A stretch of DNA of 64,000 nucleotides, taken from the NCBI RefSeq assembly GCF_019218635.1, contig NZ_JAHUZB010000004.1, forward strand, positions 248,001 to 312,000, given 5' to 3'. The DNA is from Enterococcus alishanensis (GTDB taxonomy: Bacteria; Bacillota; Bacilli; Lactobacillales; Enterococcaceae). Of the stretch, positions 17,718 through 27,031 are shown piece after piece. The notes beneath the pieces were generated by a model, which worked only from the letters and a program-made list of their open reading frames with translations, ran no database searches and was not told the DNA's origin. The stretch's first letter is position 1, and each line of letters starts with the position of its first letter. A program made the translations under genes and the position numbers.

Positions 17718-17720
17718 TTT

Positions 17721-18785
17721 TTATTCGAAATTCGCTTTTTGTCGATAGCGTTTTAAACCTAATTGAATCAATTCTTCAACTAAATCACCATATTTTAGTC
17801 CCATATTCTCCCATAAAGAAGGATACATACTAAATTCAGTGAATCCAGGCATCGTATTTAATTCGTTCAAAAAGAGTTCATTTTTATTTGTTAAAAAGAA
17901 ATCACAGCGAGATAAACCACTACCACCTAACATAGTGTAGGCTAATTTACCATATTTTTGGGTAGACTCAACCACCTCAGCTGGCACATCAGCTGGGATA
18001 ACCATTTCGATTTTATTGTCAATGTATTTCGCGTTGTAATCATAGAAAGCGACCTCTTTAACAATTTCACCAGGTGCAGTCGTGCGAACATCATCATTAC
18101 CTAAAATCGCAATTTCAATTTCTCGCGCATCAATACCTTGTTCAACTAATGCCCGTGAATCAAATCGGTAAGCTTCTTCTAAAGCGTTTTGTAAGTCTTC
18201 CCGATTTTCTGCTTTGGTAATACCTACCGAAGAACCCATGTTAGCTGGCTTAATAAACATTGGATACAACAAAGTACCTTCACACTTATCAAACACTTGC
18301 TTAGGATTTTCTTTCCATTGATTTTTTAAAACAGGAACAAATGGAACTTGTGGAATGCCAGCAGCTTGTAAAATGTATTTAGTCATAATTTTATCCATGG
18401 CATTGGCACTAGTCATGACACCGGCTCCGACATAAGGCATATCAATTGTTTCTAGGAAACCTTGAATCGTACCGTCTTCACCGTTTGGTCCATGTAAAAC
18501 TGGAAAGACAATCGCATCTTCTTCTTTGATATCGCCAGGTGCGATTAATTTTCCGCTAAAGCCAATCGTTTCATTACCAGAAGGATCCCAAGACAAACGT
18601 AAAGTTTGATCTGTTGTAGGAGCCTCCGTAAGTAACGGTCCTTTGATCCATTGACCCTCACGGGAGATATACACCAGTTGCACTTGATAATAATCAAAAT
18701 AAATTGCTGAAATTACAGAAAAAGCAGATAAGATTGCCACATCATGTTCCGGACTTTTTCCTCCGTATAGTAATACTATTTTCAA
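17721..18785 (-). CDS. ddl: D-alanine-D-alanine ligase
   Basis: A 354-residue ATP-grasp ligase making D-Ala-D-Ala. Seen are the N-terminal LLYGGKSPEHDVAILSA, the FIKPANMGSSVGITKA nucleotide region, the omega-loop FYDYNAKY with the tyrosines usual for dipeptide (not D-Ala-D-Lac) ligases, and the metal site FLNELNTMPGFT. The start is a TTG at 18785 eight bases after GGAGG; the nearby ATG runs into a stop at once. Nothing suggests a vancomycin-resistance-type ligase. Confidence 0.96.
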   Translation of the reverse strand: MKIVLLYGGKSPEHDVAILSAFSVISAIYFDYYQVQLVYISREGQWIKGPLLTEAPTTDQTLRLSWDPSGNETIGFSGKLIAPGDIKEEDAIVFPVLHGPNGEDGTIQGFLETIDMPYVGAGVMTSANAMDKIMTKYILQAAGIPQVPFVPVLKNQWKENPKQVFDKCEGTLLYPMFIKPANMGSSVGITKAENREDLQNALEEAYRFDSRALVEQGIDAREIEIAILGNDDVRTTAPGEIVKEVAFYDYNAKYIDNKIEMVIPADVPAEVVESTQKYGKLAYTMLGGSGLSRCDFFLTNKNELFLNELNTMPGFTEFSMYPSLWENMGLKYGDLVEELIQLGLKRYRQKANFE

Positions 18786-18921
18786 AACATATCCTCCATT
18801 ACTTTTTCGATCCTGTCTATTTTAGCACAAAATCACCTTAGACTATAAATTTTTTTTGCTTATCTTCGTTACTTTTCGTGTCTGCTTAGCGCTAGTAAGG
18901 ATTTTCCCTTTTTAAATTAAG

Positions 18922-19374
18922 CTAGTGACTTTCATTTTCTAGAATTATTTTTTCTAAATTTGTTCGAAAAATTTGTCGATCTTCTTCAGTATAGGCTTTT
19001 GGCCCTTTTGTACGCTTATTCGCTTTTCGCATTTGTGCGCCGTAAAATCGCTGCTCCAATAAAGAATCGATATTCATTTTGGTGTAGCGCATCCCTGATT
19101 GATGCAAGACGGCAAAAGCTTTACTGATAGTTAATGAAGCCAAGCCATAATCTTGCGTAATCAATATATCTGGTGACTGGATGACTGAAACGATTTTGAA
19201 ATCAGCTGAATCTTGTCCTCGATCAACATACACGAAGGTAACAAAATCAGGATATTCTTTGGTGGAGTAATGATCGATACTAGTGACAATTACCACCGGT
19301 AAATGATATTTTTCAGCAATTTCGATGGTCGTATCTTTAACTGGTGAACCGTCACCATCAATGATTAACCGCAT
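18922..19374 (-). CDS. UPF0178 (YaiI/YqxD) family protein
   Basis: A 150-residue protein of the uncharacterised UPF0178/DUF188 family, recognised by MRLIIDGDGSPVK at the N-terminus, the central DILITQDYGLASL, and the basic C-terminal part with RKANKRTKGPKAYTEEDR. The fold is thought to be PIN-like. Function unknown. I start it at the ATG at 19374, ten bases after GGAAAGGA and inside the end of the upstream membrane protein gene (17-base overlap), which implies coupled translation. Confidence 0.88.
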   Translation of the reverse strand: MRLIIDGDGSPVKDTTIEIAEKYHLPVVIVTSIDHYSTKEYPDFVTFVYVDRGQDSADFKIVSVIQSPDILITQDYGLASLTISKAFAVLHQSGMRYTKMNIDSLLEQRFYGAQMRKANKRTKGPKAYTEEDRQIFRTNLEKIILENESH

Positions 19375-20701
19375 GTTTTTCAATCCTTTCCACTATTATT
19401 AAAGCAATTAACAAGCAAATAATTGAAACTTGTTTGATAATTGTCATCACAGCTACAAAATCTACTGGCTGTTGTTGATACAATAGAATACTTTGTAACG
19501 GATCATGGCGTAAATACAGCACCAAAGTCATGCCTACCATCATCATAAATTGATGAAAAATACTGCCTAAATTTGCAGTAGCGTATTTTGCCGTAAATTT
19601 TCGACTAGCTGGAATCTTATCGCTCTCATCGTAAAGTTGATTCAACCACTGATTGATACTTTTTTGAAAGAAAGTCAGTACAAAAATCCCTAATGAAAAG
19701 AAACTCGGGATAAGCATTAATAATAAGCCGATTCCTAAACCAAACAACTGACTATGCAATGATTTATTTGTCTTACGCCGAACTTTTTCACCAAACAAAC
19801 TAGCCAAAATCATACCGACCGCATAAGGAATAAACAACATATAAACCAATTGCGCTCGACCATAAACAGCGGATACGTAAAATGAACCAAACAATATAAT
19901 AAAATTACCAAAGATTCCATTGAGAAAGGTTATAAGATTTTGCCAAAGGGGCAATACCCACTGCTGATACTTGCGTTGTAAACTGAAAATAAGCGTTAGA
20001 AAAAGCAGCGTAAACCCCAAAATCGCGATATTTAAATAAAATTCATTGAACATTAATCGCCCACTGCGTAATAGAAATAAAATGACAAAAAATAGCGCAA
20101 AATAAATAAATTCTCTAAGAGAAAACATTTGCCGTGACAGATGTTTAAAATCCAGTTGATAATCAGGATGGCGACGAATCCCATAATAAGCAGCAATAAA
20201 ATAAATTGTCAATATTGCTGGAACAATCAACATTTGCTTACTTAATGGCAATGTCAGTCCCCAGAACAAAGGAATTAATAATAGCAATACCAATAAATAT
20301 TGCCAGTTAGGCATCTTCGCCTGACCCTGTTTTTTCTCATAAAAATGGACACTGACATTGGCTGGTGGCAACCAAGCGGCACAAAGTCCTAAGCCAATTC
20401 CTCCGATTAAATAAAATGTTGGATAAACTTCTCCTAGCAAACTAAAAATACTGCCTAAACTACCGATTAGTAGCGCAACTATCATTAGCGTATATTTTTC
20501 AATTGGTTCCTTCAACCCTTTTAATAAAAATATCCCTGTCATACGAAAAGTATAAAATAAAACGAACGGTAAGACAGATATAACTTGTCGGCCGTTTAAC
20601 AAATGAATATACATAAAATAAGGAATTATCGTAATCAAATTACTAAGTAGAAAAGGGGTGGTTTCCACTGCTGCTGATACTATTTTACGAACTTTTTGCA
20701 T
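19358..20701 (-). CDS. Polytopic membrane protein, transporter-like, unknown function
   Basis: A 447-residue very hydrophobic protein with about 12 predicted membrane helices, the general shape of a major-facilitator carrier; the loop after the fourth helix contains AAWLPPANVSVHFYEKK. I recognise no family-specific substrate motif. Start ATG at 20701 behind GTAGGAAGTG; a GTG nine bases upstream is in frame but falls inside the ribosome site. It overlaps the UPF0178 gene and follows the phosphoesterase gene by 16 bases, so the three form an operon. Confidence 0.8.
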   Translation of the reverse strand: MQKVRKIVSAAVETTPFLLSNLITIIPYFMYIHLLNGRQVISVLPFVLFYTFRMTGIFLLKGLKEPIEKYTLMIVALLIGSLGSIFSLLGEVYPTFYLIGGIGLGLCAAWLPPANVSVHFYEKKQGQAKMPNWQYLLVLLLLIPLFWGLTLPLSKQMLIVPAILTIYFIAAYYGIRRHPDYQLDFKHLSRQMFSLREFIYFALFFVILFLLRSGRLMFNEFYLNIAILGFTLLFLTLIFSLQRKYQQWVLPLWQNLITFLNGIFGNFIILFGSFYVSAVYGRAQLVYMLFIPYAVGMILASLFGEKVRRKTNKSLHSQLFGLGIGLLLMLIPSFFSLGIFVLTFFQKSINQWLNQLYDESDKIPASRKFTAKYATANLGSIFHQFMMMVGMTLVLYLRHDPLQSILLYQQQPVDFVAVMTIIKQVSIICLLIALIIVERIEKHAVNH

Positions 20702-20717
20702 GTTTTTCACTTCCTAC

Positions 20718-21617
20718 TTAATAATCGACAAAAGTTAAACAAGCCGCAAATTCTTCGGCTAGATAACGATGCTTATATTGATCAAAAGCCTTTTGATGAT
20801 CACGAATAATTCGCCGCATTTTCATGGGCACAAAACTATCGGCCAATTGATTGCTCAAAATAAAATTGCGGGTTAATTGCCATTCATAAAAATAACCAAA
20901 AGGTCGACAACTATAATTTGTGCCGTGAATGATCTTATCGGGAAAACGCCGATGGGTATGACCAAAAGCAACCTGTTCAATATTATCATATTGGTCTAAG
21001 AGTTTTCCTAATGAGGCGGCTCCTAAAAAAGCATTCATTTTATTCCAAACAGCATATTCACCAGTCATCTGGACAATAAACTCCGATTGAGGTACAAAAT
21101 GTGTCGCTATCACCACTTGATAATTTTTTTCAGCTAATTCATCTAAAATTGGTTTTAATTCCTTCAAGATTCTTTGGGTAACTTCCTGATCGTTGCCATC
21201 TCGTGTAATCATTCGGTCATACCAATAGCGATTTTTGATAGCAATATTTTCTACGACATCTTGATTTTGAGAAAAGCCATAGTCGTACCAGCCATTTAAG
21301 CCCAGTAAAACTTTTTTATCATTTAAAGGTAAATAACGTAAATTTAAAAAATGACTGTCAGGATAATGCTCAATCATTTCTTCTCCTTGAATATCAGCCA
21401 TTTCATGATTGCCTAAATTGAAAGTCGTTTCAATCCCAGACAAACGAAAAATTTGATTTATTTCCAAGGTGCGCTGCATTTTATTGGCGCTGTCACCAGC
21501 AAAATGCACCCAGGTTACTTCGTGTTCTCTCAAAACATTCAATAATATATTTAATTCAATCGTTTCAAAATGATTAATGTCGGCGTGCAAATCACTGATG
21601 ATAGCTAATTTTCCCAT
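20718..21617 (-). CDS. Calcineurin-like metallophosphoesterase
   Basis: A 299-residue metallophosphoesterase. The five metal-binding blocks are visible: ISDLHAD (residues 7-13), FAGDSANK, LGNHEM, the histidine in IATHFVPQ, and GHTHRRFP. Substrate unknown; relatives hydrolyse nucleotides or phosphodiesters. AAGGAGG precedes the ATG at 21617. First gene of a three-gene operon with a transporter-like protein and the UPF0178 protein. Confidence 0.88.
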   Translation of the reverse strand: MGKLAIISDLHADINHFETIELNILLNVLREHEVTWVHFAGDSANKMQRTLEINQIFRLSGIETTFNLGNHEMADIQGEEMIEHYPDSHFLNLRYLPLNDKKVLLGLNGWYDYGFSQNQDVVENIAIKNRYWYDRMITRDGNDQEVTQRILKELKPILDELAEKNYQVVIATHFVPQSEFIVQMTGEYAVWNKMNAFLGAASLGKLLDQYDNIEQVAFGHTHRRFPDKIIHGTNYSCRPFGYFYEWQLTRNFILSNQLADSFVPMKMRRIIRDHQKAFDQYKHRYLAEEFAACLTFVDY

Positions 21618-21698
21618 TTTTTAAACGCCTCCTTCGACATTGCTCTATGGAAATTAAACCAATTTTCCCAGTGAAATGCAAATTCTTAGTAATTCTCA

Positions 21699-21718
21699 TG
21701 TAAGCGCTATGCTATACT
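21699..21718 (+). promoter_or_regulatory. Candidate extended -10 promoter of the 134-residue protein
   Basis: TGCTATACT (21710-21718) is a strong extended -10 motif; no good -35 is seen. It overlaps TGTAAGCGCTATGC (21699-21712), which matches the catabolite-control cre consensus at 12 of 14 positions. Confidence 0.4.
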
Positions 21719-21750
21719 AAAGATAATTAAACAATCAGGAGGTGTCTGTT

Positions 21751-22155
21751 ATGACTTATGATGAATTGCAAAAAGATTTACTTACTGCCTTAGACTTGCA
21801 TATTGATATTTTAAAAGAAGTGGAAGACATCGAAAGTGAACATTTACCAGCTGTTTTATTTATGATGCGCAGTTTTGGTTTTATGTTAGATCGTGCACCA
21901 ACCGTTTTAGCTGTGCACGATGAGGAAGAAATGATGTATTTGATGTTCCAATATTATAGCTTATTGACCGAGCTAAAATACAATCTTGCTTTCAACTTTC
22001 CTTATGCCAAAATGCAAGGAGAACCTTTGTTAGAAGTAGCCAAGCAATTCCCTTGTACCTACGAAAAAGAATTAAAAAAATGGTGGGAAGAAAAAACTGG
22101 CTTAACTGTTGAAGAAAGAAAACAGACCATCAAAATTGATGATTTTGCCTATTAA
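21751..22155 (+). CDS. Uncharacterised 134-residue protein
   Basis: A small acidic, probably helical cytoplasmic protein of a family I do not recognise. No signal peptide, membrane segment, cysteine pair or nucleotide motif is seen; it contains VLFMMRSFGFML in the middle and a Trp-Trp pair (KKWWEEKTGLT) near the end. The ATG at 21751 follows an excellent AGGAGGTG. It is a stand-alone gene convergent with gshF and shares its terminator. Clean start signals, length and codon use say it is real. Confidence 0.82.
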   Translation: MTYDELQKDLLTALDLHIDILKEVEDIESEHLPAVLFMMRSFGFMLDRAPTVLAVHDEEEMMYLMFQYYSLLTELKYNLAFNFPYAKMQGEPLLEVAKQFPCTYEKELKKWWEEKTGLTVEERKQTIKIDDFAY

Positions 22156-22156
22156 A

Positions 22157-22197
22157 AAATGTGCCGCAAGTGTAAAAATCACTTACGGCACATTTTT
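22157..22197. terminator. Bidirectional terminator between the 134-residue gene and gshF
   Basis: A 15-base stem with one mismatch (22159-22173 with 22180-22194) flanked by A-run and T-run, so it serves both convergent genes. It ends against the gshF stop codon. Confidence 0.92.
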
Positions 22198-24461
22198 TAG
22201 CGTTTAATTTGCATTTCTGGATAGAGTAAAGTCAGCACGTCTTGAGTCAAGCGGCGACCTTGTCCGGCGTATGGGAAGATATGCATATGCATCGCTGGAT
22301 TGAAGTTTGCTTCGATAATTCCATAATCTTGTTCATTTTCATAAGGTTTATGAATATCTGGAATAATCAAATCAATCCCACTAATTTTTGCTCCTAAAGC
22401 AGCTACTGCATCAACCGCAATTTTTTTGTAACTTTCATCGACTTCATCAGTGATATCGATCGAGTCGCCACCAGTAGAGATATTAGAGTTTTCCCGTAAA
22501 AATACTTGCTGACCTTCAGCTGGGACACTTTGGATGGTCATGCCTTGTTCTTTCAGCATCAACTGTTCTAATTCGCCTAATTGAATAATTTCTAAAGGAG
22601 CCCGATGATCGCTGCCTCGTAATGGATCTTGATTTTTTTCAGTCACTAATTCTTTAACTGTTTTTTTGCCATCACCAACGACATTGGCTGGGATTCTCAA
22701 TAAAACAGCAGTGACCTCTCCATCAATTACGAAGAACCGGTATTCTGTTCCCACCATAAATTCTTCAACAATCACTTCTTGATCTTCTTTAAAAGCCAAG
22801 GCTAAACCAGTTTGATAATCCGCCAAAGCTGTTTCGCCTTTAAAAATAGTGATCCCGATTCCATAATTGGTTGATTTGGGTTTTATCACAAAAGCTTGTT
22901 GGGCAAATTTTGGATAGGCTTTTCTAGCTTCCATTAAACTGCTAAAGGTTTCCCCTTGAGGCACTCGGAAGCCTGCTTGAGCTAAGACCATTTTAGTAAC
23001 AGTTTTATTGGCCATTAATAACGGCGAAATATACGTATCACGACTAGTCATATTGCCATTTTTTACATACTCATAATGGTCGCCATGTTGCAAACGAACA
23101 AATTGATCACTACGATCTAACACTTCTGCGCCAATCCCTTGTTGAATCGCATCAAATAATAATGCTTGGGTGGATAACTCCATCTCGGAAAAACCAGTTA
23201 ATTGATAAGGCTTTTCATAAGCCTGATCATAATATTTTTTTCCTAAGTCAGTGGCAAAAGCCGCTTGCCCCTCTTTTTTATCAGCCGTTAAAACTCGGGC
23301 GGCAATTGTTTTCTCTGGCTGCTCTAACCAAGTCGCAAATTCTTCGATTAATTGACGATCTAAATCTAAGATATCAGCCATCTCTAACATCTCAGCAAAA
23401 ATCTTTTGACCTTCTGCTAAGTAAGTCGTTTCTTTCAAAGGATGTTCTAATGAGACCTCTTCGTTACGGACAGCACCTTCTGCCACCCATTTATCAGCAT
23501 TTTCGCCTTCATCAGTCCACAATAAATACAACATAAAGTATTGTAAAAACTCAACTTCTTGATAGTTAATTCCGATACGATCAAATGGATTCAAGTCAAT
23601 ATTGCGCAGCTCTACATAACGAATACCGTGATTAATTAAATCAGAAACCCGCTCCCCACCGCGTAAACGAACCGGCGCGTAGTATTCTTTTTCTTCAGAT
23701 AAACGTCCCCGCTCAACATTTTCTAATAGGTCTTCGTTATATTTTTCTAAGCTTTCATAAGAAACCACCACATCTGGCTTGTTCACATAGCCAAAACGAC
23801 TACTGCGAATACTGCGGACTGGCTCGTCTGGACGATCGTCGTCATAAAAATAACGAGCTTCACTTAAAGGGCTTGCGCCGAATAAATAAATAACCAGCCA
23901 ACGATAATGCAAATAATTACGGGCAATCTTCATATATAATTCTGTTTTGAATTTTTCTAATGTCACTACTTCATTTTGTTGACGATATAGTTGCTTGACT
24001 AAATCTTCACCGTATTCAAAATTAAAGTGAATCCCGCTAACCATTTGTTTTCTTTTACCATAAACCCGCGCTAAAAAACGACGATATAAAACATCCTCGT
24101 GGCGGAAAAGTTTGGCAATATCAATTTCATCTTCATTTTCTGGTAAGGCTGGCGGCATTGATAACGGCCACATCATTTCATTTTCAGGCATACTTCTTTG
24201 AGTCACATCATGGATCGCTTCTAAATAAGCCAGTACATCAGTAATATTTTCGGCAACTGGTGTCACTAATTCTAATTGTGTTTCTGCAAAATCTGTTTGG
24301 ATATACGGATGAAACAAACGATCACCTACAGTCTTAGGATGATCTGATGTGACTAATTCACCTGCTAAATTGACACGCTGGCTTTCTTTTTCAATGCCAA
24401 AACGTGCCTGCAGTAAATAAGGAATCACTTTATCTGCTTGCATCATTTTTTTAATATTCAT
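22197..24461 (-). CDS. gshF: Bifunctional glutathione synthase GshF
   Basis: A 754-residue fusion that makes glutathione from glutamate, cysteine and glycine. The N-terminal part (about 1-480) is glutamate-cysteine ligase, with ETQLELVTPVA, KQMVSGIHFNFEYG and the RYVELRNIDLNPF segment. The C-terminal part (about 485-754) is an ATP-grasp glutathione synthetase with FVIKPKSTNYGIGI, VEEFMVGTEYRFFVIDGEV and IIEANFNPAMHM. This fusion is characteristic of streptococci, enterococci and Listeria. The ATG at 24461 follows GGAGGAAG. Monocistronic, ended by a bidirectional terminator. Confidence 0.97.
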   Translation of the reverse strand: MNIKKMMQADKVIPYLLQARFGIEKESQRVNLAGELVTSDHPKTVGDRLFHPYIQTDFAETQLELVTPVAENITDVLAYLEAIHDVTQRSMPENEMMWPLSMPPALPENEDEIDIAKLFRHEDVLYRRFLARVYGKRKQMVSGIHFNFEYGEDLVKQLYRQQNEVVTLEKFKTELYMKIARNYLHYRWLVIYLFGASPLSEARYFYDDDRPDEPVRSIRSSRFGYVNKPDVVVSYESLEKYNEDLLENVERGRLSEEKEYYAPVRLRGGERVSDLINHGIRYVELRNIDLNPFDRIGINYQEVEFLQYFMLYLLWTDEGENADKWVAEGAVRNEEVSLEHPLKETTYLAEGQKIFAEMLEMADILDLDRQLIEEFATWLEQPEKTIAARVLTADKKEGQAAFATDLGKKYYDQAYEKPYQLTGFSEMELSTQALLFDAIQQGIGAEVLDRSDQFVRLQHGDHYEYVKNGNMTSRDTYISPLLMANKTVTKMVLAQAGFRVPQGETFSSLMEARKAYPKFAQQAFVIKPKSTNYGIGITIFKGETALADYQTGLALAFKEDQEVIVEEFMVGTEYRFFVIDGEVTAVLLRIPANVVGDGKKTVKELVTEKNQDPLRGSDHRAPLEIIQLGELEQLMLKEQGMTIQSVPAEGQQVFLRENSNISTGGDSIDITDEVDESYKKIAVDAVAALGAKISGIDLIIPDIHKPYENEQDYGIIEANFNPAMHMHIFPYAGQGRRLTQDVLTLLYPEMQIKR

Positions 24462-24550
24462 GGATTCTTCCTCCCCCGCTCATTATATAAAAAAAAGTTC
24501 AGGAATCAAAAAATAATTGCTTAAAACCCTAAAATTTCTCGTTCAAATGA

Positions 24551-24591
24551 AGAACCCCTAAAAACTGGACAGAATGGCCAATTTTTAGGGG
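24551..24591 (-). terminator. Stem-loop after ftsY, probable terminator
   Basis: A 14-base stem with one G-U pair (24591-24578 with 24568-24555, CCCCTAAAAA arm) starts 12 bases after the ftsY stop. The following bases GGTTCTTC are only partly T-rich, so termination may be incomplete, but no other signal separates ftsY from gshF. Confidence 0.6.
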
Positions 24592-24603
24592 AAAGACTTC
24601 AAT

Positions 24604-26211
24604 TTATTCCGCTTGTAATAATCCTTTAAATAAACCTATCGCAAAATCATTAGGATTAAAGACTTCTAAATCATTGATACCTTCGCCTAATCCAACTAAT
24701 TTCACCGGTAATTGCAATTCATTACGAATGGCTAAAACAATCCCACCTTTAGCAGTCCCGTCTAGTTTTGTTAAAACCAAACCAGTTAAGTCCGTGGTTT
24801 CTTTAAATTGACGGGCTTGACTCAATGCATTTTGACCAGTTGTAGCATCAACTACCAATAGCACTTCATGAGGAGCTGATGGAATTTCCCGTTGGATCAC
24901 TCGTTTGATTTTTTCCAACTCGTTCATCAAATTGACTTTATTTTGCAAACGACCTGCTGTATCAATCAATAGAACATCGTAATCGCCATTTTTGGCTTGA
25001 TTGACCGCATCAAAAACAACTGCTGCCGGATCGCCACCCGCTTTCCCTCGAACCACTTCAACTCCAGAGCGTTCGCCCCAAACAATTAACTGGTCAATCG
25101 CTCCAGCCCGGAAAGTATCTGCCGCTGCTAGTAAAACCTTTTTGCCTTCATTTTTATATTGATGAGCTAATTTCCCGATACTGGTTGTTTTACCTGTACC
25201 GTTGACGCCAACAAATAAAATCACGCTTAATTGATCTGTTTGCAAATTAATTTGGTTATTTTCATCTACGCCTTCTGCTTCATAAATATCCACTAACTTT
25301 TCAATAATGACATTTTGAATTTGTGCGGGCTTTTTAGCATTCTGCAACTTAACTTCTTGACGCAAAGCATCAGTTAATTTTAATGCCGTATCAAAGCCAA
25401 CATCGGCGCCAATCAAAGTTTCTTCTAAATCTTCGAAGAATTCTTCATCGACACGGCGGAAACGAGCGAATAATTCATTCATCCGTTGACCAAAAGATTT
25501 ACGCGTTTTTTCCAAACCTTTGTCGTATTTATTTTGAATTTCTTCCGCTGTTTCAGCTTCTTCGACTATTTCTGGTTGATTATTTGCTTCTGCAACAGTT
25601 TCAACTGGCAAATCAATTTCTGTGTCAGTAGTAATCTCAGCTGTATTTTCTTGCTCTGCCATCGTGACAGGCATTTCTTCAACTTCAACCGTTTCTTCAA
25701 TTGGTACAATGGGTTCTTCATCAGCATTTTTTTCTGAAACTCTTTCCAATACTTCATCAACAAAAGTTTTCTTCGGTGCTTCTGTTATTTCTGCATTATC
25801 GAGTGTTTCTACTGACTCAGCTTCCGGTGCTATTGGTTCTGCCGCACCAGCATTCTTTTCAGCTGATAATTCTAACGCTTCTGTAATTGATGGCGTTTCT
25901 GTTGATTCAATCGCTTCATTTTCTGCATTCACTTCTTCAGTTGTTTCAATTGGTCCTGCCGTCTCTGTCAGATTTTCATCTGGAACTACTGGTTCTGCCG
26001 CACCAGCATTTTTTTCCGCTGATAATTCTAAAGCTTCTTGTGTCAGAGATTTTTCAGTTTCATCATTACTTGCAACCTCTTCTGGCATAACTGTATTTTC
26101 TTCAGAGGTTTGATTTGTAGCCTCTTCGACTGGTGTATTTTCTTCTGTTACTTCAGGTTTTTCTACTTGTTCTGCTTTAAAAGCATTTTTTATTCGATCA
26201 AATAAGCCCAT
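24604..26211 (-). CDS. ftsY: Signal recognition particle receptor FtsY with repeat-bearing acidic N-terminus
   Basis: A 535-residue SRP receptor GTPase. Residues about 15-225 form a very acidic, low-complexity A domain with three copies of a unit ([16 protein letters not shown] at 59-74 and 111-126, a diverged [16 protein letters not shown] at 152-167). The NG domain follows: helical N part (about 230-310), P-loop [31 protein letters not shown], and [10 protein letters not shown] near the end. It docks ribosome-SRP complexes at the membrane for Sec insertion. Last gene of the rnc-smc-HAD-ftsY operon. Confidence 0.97.
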   Translation of the reverse strand: MGLFDRIKNAFKAEQVEKPEVTEENTPVEEATNQTSEENTVMPEEVASNDETEKSLTQEALELSAEKNAGAAEPVVPDENLTETAGPIETTEEVNAENEAIESTETPSITEALELSAEKNAGAAEPIAPEAESVETLDNAEITEAPKKTFVDEVLERVSEKNADEEPIVPIEETVEVEEMPVTMAEQENTAEITTDTEIDLPVETVAEANNQPEIVEEAETAEEIQNKYDKGLEKTRKSFGQRMNELFARFRRVDEEFFEDLEETLIGADVGFDTALKLTDALRQEVKLQNAKKPAQIQNVIIEKLVDIYEAEGVDENNQINLQTDQLSVILFVGVNGTGKTTSIGKLAHQYKNEGKKVLLAAADTFRAGAIDQLIVWGERSGVEVVRGKAGGDPAAVVFDAVNQAKNGDYDVLLIDTAGRLQNKVNLMNELEKIKRVIQREIPSAPHEVLLVVDATTGQNALSQARQFKETTDLTGLVLTKLDGTAKGGIVLAIRNELQLPVKLVGLGEGINDLEVFNPNDFAIGLFKGLLQAE

Positions 26212-26224
26212 CTTGATTCTCTCC

Positions 26225-27031
26225 TTAATTTAAGACGAATTTTTCGACTGCTTGGGCGACACCATCAGCTTGATTTGTCCCAGTAATATAATTCGCTAAA
26301 CTCTTGACTTCTTCAGTGGCATTTCCCATCGCTACACCAAGTCCTGCGTATTCAATCATCGAAAGATCATTGGCTTCATCACCTAAGGTCATCATTTCAC
26401 TGGCCTCAATCGCTAATTCTTTACCTAAAACACTTAAACCAAAAGCTTTAGTCACACCTTTAGGCATAAATTCTAGTAAAATTGGGCGTGATTTAAAGAT
26501 TTCATATCGATCATAATATGCGGCTGGAATTTTAGCAATTTTATTGTTTAAGATATCTTCTTCCGTTGCTGAAAGAACCTTATTGTATAAAATTTCTTCA
26601 GTTAAGTCAGCTTCCTTTTTATCAAAGTAAGTTACAAATTGGTTAATTGATGGATAAATTGAAGGATGATCTTTAGAAGTTTCAATCTGTAATGAAGAAG
26701 AGCCTGATAAAATATCCGTCGGTAAATCTAGACTCTTCAATAATTCAATCACATCTTTCACTTCAGCTAAGCTAAAAGCGGTTTTTCCCAAAACTTCTCC
26801 AGTATTCGCTTGCACCAAGCCACCATTATAAGTAATCGAATAATCTTCGGCATCCAATAAGTTTAATTCCTGCAAATAATTTTGGACAGAAACTAGTGGT
26901 CGTCCAGTACATAAAACGACTTTAACTCCTTTTTCTTTGGCTTTCAGCAGTGCTATTTTATTTCTTTCCGAAATGGTTTTTTCGTTGGTTAACAATGTCC
27001 CATCTAAGTCAATCGCAATCAATTTAATCAT
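26225..27031 (-). CDS. Cof-type HAD-superfamily phosphatase
   Basis: A 268-residue haloacid-dehalogenase-fold hydrolase with a C2 cap. Motif I is AIDLDGTLLT (nucleophile D8), motif II CTGRP, and motifs III/IV are the late lysine plus GDEANDLSM. Relatives such as YidA and YkrA dephosphorylate sugar phosphates and related metabolites; exact substrate unknown. It overlaps the smc stop by four bases (ATGA) and sits between smc and ftsY, an order often seen in lactic acid bacteria. Confidence 0.92.
   Translation of the reverse strand: MIKLIAIDLDGTLLTNEKTISERNKIALLKAKEKGVKVVLCTGRPLVSVQNYLQELNLLDAEDYSITYNGGLVQANTGEVLGKTAFSLAEVKDVIELLKSLDLPTDILSGSSSLQIETSKDHPSIYPSINQFVTYFDKKEADLTEEILYNKVLSATEEDILNNKIAKIPAAYYDRYEIFKSRPILLEFMPKGVTKAFGLSVLGKELAIEASEMMTLGDEANDLSMIEYAGLGVAMGNATEEVKSLANYITGTNQADGVAQAVEKFVLN

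Noticed and set aside
17721-18785. Ddl as a vancomycin-resistance D-Ala-D-Lac ligase
   Set aside because: The omega loop FYDYNAKY is that of D-Ala-D-Ala ligases, and no vanH, vanX or vanRS genes are present.
25622-26113. 163-codon Ser-rich frame opposite ftsY, with internal repeats
   Set aside because: Its repeats are the reverse complement of the FtsY acidic repeats; it has no ribosome site.
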